From NCBI GenBank assembly GCA_018715885.1, contig DVKT01000043.1, positions 1-10,132 on the forward strand: a DNA stretch of 10,132 bases, read 5' to 3'. The stretch is from Caccoplasma intestinavium (GTDB taxonomy: Bacteria > Bacteroidota > Bacteroidia > Bacteroidales > UBA11471). A program made the translations under genes and the position numbers. Every line of letters begins with the position of its first letter. Positions within the stretch are counted from its first letter, which is position 1. The notes beneath the pieces are model-generated. The model did not search any database, was not told the origin of the DNA, and worked only from the letters and a program-made list of their open reading frames with translations. Below, piece by piece: positions 7,315 to 10,132 of this stretch.

Positions 7315-8184
7315 TTAAATGGGGCAACTACTATCTGAAATTTTTCTGTATCTACCCGGCGATACACCCTTTTCCTTCGTAAATACCCTTATAAAGTGTG
7401 GCAGATCACTGAATCCTACCAGATAACAGATTTCCGACACAGATTTCTGCGAGTGTTTCAATAGACCGCAAGCGGTGTTCAAACGGTATTGTGTAACGAA
7501 CTGCGAGAAGGTCATTCCCTTATGCCGTTTGAAATAGGTACAGAAGGCAGAACGGTTCATACCCACTTCGGCAGCAATATCGTCGAGCGAAATCGGGTGG
7601 ACGTAATGAGCCATAACGTATGTACTGACCTGCTGCATACGTCGCACGTCCCGATCGATGCGTACCGGCTTGCCGGCAAACGTGTAATCCGTTGCGGAGA
7701 AAACAGTCGGCAATAAACGGAACATCGTGCATAGACGTCCCAATTCATCCATTCCTTTCATCTGCGAGAGCGCATGCCGGATAGTCCGGGAGCTTTCCGG
7801 CCCGAATATCAGAGCCTCGGTCGGAAAAGAAATATCCGCAAATCTGTTCCGTAATTCGGGAAACACCTCAATACATTTTTGTATAAGGGAGTGGCTGAAA
7901 GCCACCATCAGGTAATGGACACACCCTTTATCGTCGGCCGATGACGGGTCATACTCCCAACGGTGGTGCATCGAAGGAGGAATCAATGCTACCTCCCCTT
8001 CGGCAAAGGACAATAAGGTATCGCCGGCCATTCGTGTTCCACGCCCTTGTACGACACAATATAGCTCCCATGCGTCGTGTTGGTGCAATTTAGCTTCCAG
8101 CCGGGTATCTATCCGCTGGTCTATGAAAAAAAACGAATGATTTTCCCTTTCCGGCAGTTCATACGGGATTATTGTGTCTTCCAT
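7315..8184 (-). CDS. AraC/XylS-family transcriptional regulator
   Basis: A 289-residue DNA-binding protein. The N-terminal part (about 15-95) is a cupin-like effector domain with KLHQHDAWELYCVVQGRG at 32-49 and EGEVALIPPSMHH at 62-74; the histidines H34, H36, H73 and H74 sit where such pockets commonly hold them. The C-terminal part has two helix-turn-helix units: SLDDIAAEVGMNRSAFCTYF (199-218) and SVSEICYLVGFSDLPHFIRVF (248-268), followed by KEKGVSPGRYRK, the family end. The effector cannot be told from the sequence. It is divergent from the nitroreductase gene and upstream of the MFS gene, so both are candidate targets, as is its own promoter. The ATG at 8184 lies just after a good promoter box, giving a very short leader. 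Confidence 0.93.
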   Translation of the reverse strand: MEDTIIPYELPERENHSFFFIDQRIDTRLEAKLHQHDAWELYCVVQGRGTRMAGDTLLSFAEGEVALIPPSMHHRWEYDPSSADDKGCVHYLMVAFSHSLIQKCIEVFPELRNRFADISFPTEALIFGPESSRTIRHALSQMKGMDELGRLCTMFRLLPTVFSATDYTFAGKPVRIDRDVRRMQQVSTYVMAHYVHPISLDDIAAEVGMNRSAFCTYFKRHKGMTFSQFVTQYRLNTACGLLKHSQKSVSEICYLVGFSDLPHFIRVFTKEKGVSPGRYRKISDSSCPI

Positions 8185-8203
8185 TTTTAAAATTCAGTAT
8201 ATA

Positions 8204-8211
8204 CAAATATA
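8204..8211 (-). promoter_or_regulatory. Bacteroidota-type -7 promoter box for the AraC-family gene
   Basis: The minus strand reads TATATTTG, an exact TAnnTTTG match, 20 bases before the ATG at 8184. A TTG that could act as a -33 element lies about 16 bases upstream, within TTATTGTTTC. The box overlaps the GTATATACAA copy at 8197-8206, so a protein bound there would be expected to affect this promoter. Confidence 0.5.
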
Positions 8212-8260
8212 GAACAATTATCTGAAACAATAAGACAAATAATAAACAATAAATCATTGT

Positions 8261-8268
8261 TTCCTTTG
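8261..8268 (+). promoter_or_regulatory. Candidate -7 promoter box for the nitroreductase gene
   Basis: The plus strand reads TTCCTTTGCA, one mismatch from TAnnTTTG. A start near 8275 would give a leader of about 40 bases before the ATG at 8315, and the second GTATATACAA copy would fall within that leader. No -33 TTTG is seen at the normal distance. It overlaps the end of the inverted ATTGTTTC repeat. Confidence 0.35.
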
Positions 8269-8314
8269 CAAGTGTAAACAACATGTATATACAACATAAT
8301 AAACGATTTGCATT

Positions 8315-8962
8315 ATGGATTTCTATGAAGTATTGGAGAAGCGTCGTACATATCGCGATTTTTCCGACAGAGAAGTAAGCGACGAGATTCTCAAAAGAGT
8401 GATTGGTGCGGCATTCAAAGCTCCGACCAACGACCATCTGCGCCAATTGGAGTTCGTCGTGGTGCGTAGCCGCGAAAACATTGCGAAAGTGATAGCCCCG
8501 CTCGCGGAGAACATGGCGGCATTCAAGGAACTGGTAGCCGAGGTGGACGAGTCGGGCGACAAAGACAAGATGGCAATGTTTGCCGATGCACTGCCCAAAC
8601 AGCAGAAGATGCTGATGCAGAGCAGCCTGCTCATCATTCCGTTTTTCCGGCAACAGACGCAGCCACTACTCAAACCTGCGGAGCAAAGTTCGCTCAATTA
8701 TTTCGCTTCGGCATGGTGTGCTTTGGAAAATATGTTGCTCGCCGCCACCGCCGAGGGTTTGGGTACAGTGTTCCATATTCCTGTAAGCGACGAAGCAGAG
8801 AAAATCAAACAAATTGTGAACGCTCCCGAAGGTTACGAGTTCACCTGCCTGCTAACGATGGGCTATCCCACCGAAAATGCGTTTCTTCCCAAACAAAAGG
8901 AAATACACATCGAGGAGAGAATACACACCGAGTCTGGTAACCCTTATTTTCTGAAAATATGA
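8315..8962 (+). CDS. Nitroreductase-family flavoprotein
   Basis: A 215-residue protein of the FMN-dependent nitroreductase fold, which uses NAD(P)H to reduce nitro compounds, quinones or other electrophiles in the cytoplasm. The N-terminus MDFYEVLEKRRTYRDFSD carries the basic FMN-phosphate-binding motif (R10, R11, R14). KAPTNDH (35-41) occupies the place of the usual APS/T-x-x-N segment. SAWCALENMLLAATAEGLGT (132-151) is the conserved central helix and glycine turn, and MGYPTE (182-187) is the typical C-terminal strand and turn. The segment 65-125 is longer and more charged than in small nitroreductases and may form a lid. The true substrate is unknown. It diverges from the AraC-family gene across 130 bases and is followed after 67 bases, with no terminator seen, by rubrerythrin. 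Confidence 0.9.
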   Translation: MDFYEVLEKRRTYRDFSDREVSDEILKRVIGAAFKAPTNDHLRQLEFVVVRSRENIAKVIAPLAENMAAFKELVAEVDESGDKDKMAMFADALPKQQKMLMQSSLLIIPFFRQQTQPLLKPAEQSSLNYFASAWCALENMLLAATAEGLGTVFHIPVSDEAEKIKQIVNAPEGYEFTCLLTMGYPTENAFLPKQKEIHIEERIHTESGNPYFLKI

Positions 8963-9029
8963 ACTTTAACATTCCTTCATCTGTTTCTTTCTTACTACAT
9001 TTTTCGTTTTACTTAAAGAATTATCGAAC

Positions 9030-9605
9030 ATGAAATTGAAAGGAACCATCACCGAACAAAATCTACTGAAAGCATTTGCCGGTGAATCGCAAGCCCGCAA
9101 TCGCTACACTTTTTTCGCCCAAACAGCCAAAGAAGAAGGTTATGAACAGATAGCCGGTATTTTCGCAGAAACCGCCGATCAGGAATTGGCTCACGCACGC
9201 CGCTTCTTCGATTTTCTCGACGACGGCGGTATGCTGCTCATCAATGCCGAATACCCCGCGGGACGTATCGGAAAAACGCAAGAAAACCTGTTGGAAGCAG
9301 CCGAAGGCGAACTACTCGAATGGTCTGACCTTTACAGTAATTTTTCGACCATTGCCGTAGATGAAGGATTCAAAGATGTTGCTGCGGCTTTCCGTGCCAT
9401 AGCCCGGGTCGAAGAATTTCATGAATGGCGTTACCGTCAACTACTTTCCCGCATGGAAGAGCATGAAGTATTCCGCCGTGAGGAACCTATCAAATGGCAA
9501 TGCCGGAATTGCGGATACATACATGAGGGATTGAACCCGCCGGAAAAATGTCCCGCTTGCTTACACCCGAAAGCCTACTTCGAGCCGAAACGCAACAATT
9601 ATTAA
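9030..9605 (+). CDS. Rubrerythrin
   Basis: Rubrerythrin is a cytoplasmic non-haem iron peroxidase that reduces hydrogen peroxide to water in anaerobes, taking electrons through a rubredoxin-like centre. The 191-residue protein has both parts. The ferritin-like diiron domain (about 1-145) has E19 in AGESQARNRY, E52 and H55 in DQELAH, E94 and E97 in EGELLEW, and E128 and H131 in VEEFHEW, matching the ligand pattern of the classical enzyme. The C-terminal rubredoxin-type domain has C158-x2-C161 and C174-x2-C177. No key residue is missing. The start at 9030 gives the typical MKLKGTITEQNLLKAF. The gap from the nitroreductase gene has only a degenerate promoter match (TACATTTT at 8996-9003), so cotranscription is possible. 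A hairpin terminator follows the stop. Confidence 0.96.
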   Translation: MKLKGTITEQNLLKAFAGESQARNRYTFFAQTAKEEGYEQIAGIFAETADQELAHARRFFDFLDDGGMLLINAEYPAGRIGKTQENLLEAAEGELLEWSDLYSNFSTIAVDEGFKDVAAAFRAIARVEEFHEWRYRQLLSRMEEHEVFRREEPIKWQCRNCGYIHEGLNPPEKCPACLHPKAYFEPKRNNY

Positions 9606-9619
9606 AAACTTATCGTACA

Positions 9620-9663
9620 AAAGAGTATGCGCTGTATCCAAATTGGTACAGCACATACTCTTT
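9620..9663 (+). terminator. Terminator-like hairpin after rubrerythrin
   Basis: AAAGAGTATG pairs perfectly with CATACTCTTT; then, past a single C/A mismatch, GCTGTA pairs with TACAGC, closing a ten-base loop TCCAAATTGG. The stem starts 15 bases after the stop and its right arm ends in TTT, followed by AATTC. The T-run is short, but stem length and position fit the transcript end. The A-rich left side could also let it work for transcripts from the right. Confidence 0.65.
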
Positions 9664-9818
9664 AATTCGCCTTACTGTCATGCTCCTACCTCAATGTAAA
9701 AAAGACTTTTCCATAAAATTCTTATACATCGACTTCGTTTCCTTTTTTTCTCATCGCAGAATCGGCCGAACGTATTCCGTCGTGCCCCCGCTTTGGCATC
9801 GGTTCTATATAATACCCT
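9664..9818. other. Intergenic stretch without a recognisable gene
   Basis: I see no coding pattern, RNA gene or promoter match here. An open plus-strand frame crosses it, but that frame starts inside rubrerythrin and has no family character. The part around 9777-9806 (GTCGTGCCCCCGC, GGCATC) could be a degenerate further piece of the repeats that follow; this is a guess. Confidence 0.5.
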
Positions 9819-9906
9819 TGTCGTTCTGAATGAAACGACAGTGAAGTGAAAAATCTCCCGTCAAGTGAGCCTATTGTGAGATCTCTCACTTACGTTCGAG
9901 ATGACA
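9819..9906. repeat. Imperfect palindromic intergenic repeat, unit 1
   Basis: The left end reads TGTCGTTCTGAATGAAACG and continues to AAATCTC at 9857. The right end (9878-9906), read on the opposite strand, begins TGTCATCTCGAACG and continues through AAGTGAGAGATCTC. The two arms are diverged inverted copies around a 20-base centre. The TGTCATTCTGAA...GAATCTC pattern resembles widespread short non-coding repeats of bacterial genomes. No coding potential is visible. Confidence 0.6.
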
Positions 9907-9911
9907 AGCGA

Positions 9912-10004
9912 TGTCATTCTAACGACCATAGGGAGGAAGAATCTCAACCAATAGAGAAAAGAAGATTCCTCACTATCGGCCTACGGTCTCGGGTCGGAAT
10001 AACA
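9912..10004. repeat. Imperfect palindromic intergenic repeat, unit 2
   Basis: The left arm (9912-9945) begins TGTCATTCTAACGACCATAG and ends GAAGAATCTC. The right arm, read on the minus strand from 10004, begins TGTTATTCCGACCC and continues with GACCGTAGG and GAGGAATCTTC. The arms share the TGTYATTCYRAC start, GACCRTAGG, and a GAGGAA/GAATCT end, so this is a second diverged copy of the same kind of element as the unit ending five bases before it. Confidence 0.6.
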
Positions 10005-10041
10005 GCAATGGAAAGGTTCGCAAATACTCCGAGAACGGAAA

Positions 10042-10081
10042 AAATAGAACCCCGGCTTCATTTTGGAGGCCGGGGCTATTT
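10042..10081 (-). terminator. Intrinsic terminator of the right-edge gene
   Basis: CCCCGGC (10050-10056) pairs with GCCGGGG (10069-10075) across a 12-base loop, and AAATAG/CTATTT (10042-10047 and 10076-10081) extends the stem past a two-base bulge. On the minus strand the stem ends in TTCTATTTTTTCC, a good T-run. It lies 21 bases past the stop at 10103, so it ends the transcript entering from the right edge. The symmetric arms could also stop transcripts from the left. Confidence 0.85.
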
Positions 10082-10102
10082 CTTGAAACTGATCGACAGC
10101 GA

Positions 10103-10132
10103 TTACCGGACAATGATTTTTCCATTGTCCAC
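10103..10132 (-). CDS. C-terminal end of a probable T9SS sorting-domain protein (partial, enters from the right edge)
   Basis: Only nine codons and the stop are inside the window, reading VDNGKIIVR then TAA on the minus strand. The short basic ending with GKIIVR is what T9SS type A sorting domains commonly finish with, and its VDN matches the last three residues visible in the left-edge cargo protein, whose own ending is cut off. A strong terminator follows directly. Nothing can be said about the rest of the protein. The assignment rests on a very short stretch plus the terminator position. Confidence 0.6.
   Translation of the reverse strand: MDNGKIIVR

Larger units (their letters stand above)
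8197..8294. promoter_or_regulatory. Repeat-rich divergent control region: candidate operators for the AraC-family regulator
   Basis: Two exact copies of the decamer GTATATACAA (with a palindromic GTATATAC core) lie at 8197-8206 and 8285-8294, 88 bases apart, one next to each of the two divergent genes. Between them, AACAAT occurs three times in the same orientation (8213-8218, 8226-8231, 8245-8250) and once inverted (ATTGTT, 8256-8261). The copy at 8224-8231 and the inverted copy at 8256-8263 form an exact 8-bp inverted repeat, GAAACAAT/ATTGTTTC. The sequence shows the repeats; that they bind the adjacent regulator is inference. The region is A+T-rich, so some repetition is expected by chance. 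Confidence 0.4.

Noticed and set aside
8315..8962. Nitroreductase gene as recently transferred DNA, because of G-ending codons and one 60-base line at 62% G+C
   Set aside because: Other lines of the same gene are near 40-52% G+C, so the gene as a whole does not stand apart from its neighbours.
9548..9829. Plus-strand open frame of 93 codons overlapping the end of rubrerythrin
   Set aside because: It starts within the rubredoxin domain in another frame, runs through a terminator hairpin and into a repeat, and has no protein-like character.

Overview
The window looks like chromosome from a Bacteroidota bacterium, most likely order Bacteroidales; the genus cannot be fixed from the sequence. Three things support this: two C-terminal sorting domains of the type IX secretion system (T9SS), one at each edge; the minus-strand gene string ftsX - DUF3098 - uppP - truB - queA - folK, which is characteristic of Bacteroidales; and promoter boxes of the Bacteroidota type (TAnnTTTG) instead of E. 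coli-like -10/-35 boxes, with no clear Shine-Dalgarno sequences.

Layout. Positions 1-1281 (minus) hold a secreted T9SS cargo protein of unknown function whose last few codons lie beyond the left edge. Positions 1416-5710 (minus) are a compact six-gene run for cell division, cell-wall lipid recycling, tRNA modification and folate synthesis: ftsX, a DUF3098 membrane protein, uppP, truB, queA, folK. Gaps run from a one-base overlap (uppP) to 45 bases. Positions 5883-8184 (minus) hold an MFS efflux-type transporter and, upstream of it, an AraC-family regulator. Diverging from the regulator on the plus strand are a nitroreductase-family flavoprotein (8315-8962) and a rubrerythrin (9030-9605). From 9606 to 10102 no gene is visible: there is a terminator hairpin, two diverged palindromic repeat units, and a strong terminator for the gene at the right edge, of which only the last nine codons (10103-10132, minus) are present.

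How the parts may work together. The division/wall/tRNA cluster is a conserved housekeeping block. The AraC regulator, MFS transporter, nitroreductase and rubrerythrin look like a small accessory module for handling a toxic or redox-active compound in an anaerobe; this is inferred from family membership and gene order. The 130-bp divergent region between regulator and nitroreductase contains repeated short sequences suited to operators.

I see no strong case for an entirely new system. The points most worth a second look are the sharp base-composition step inside the left-edge secreted protein, the matching sorting-domain tails at both window edges, the palindromic repeats near 9.8-10.0 kb, and the repeat-rich divergent promoter region.
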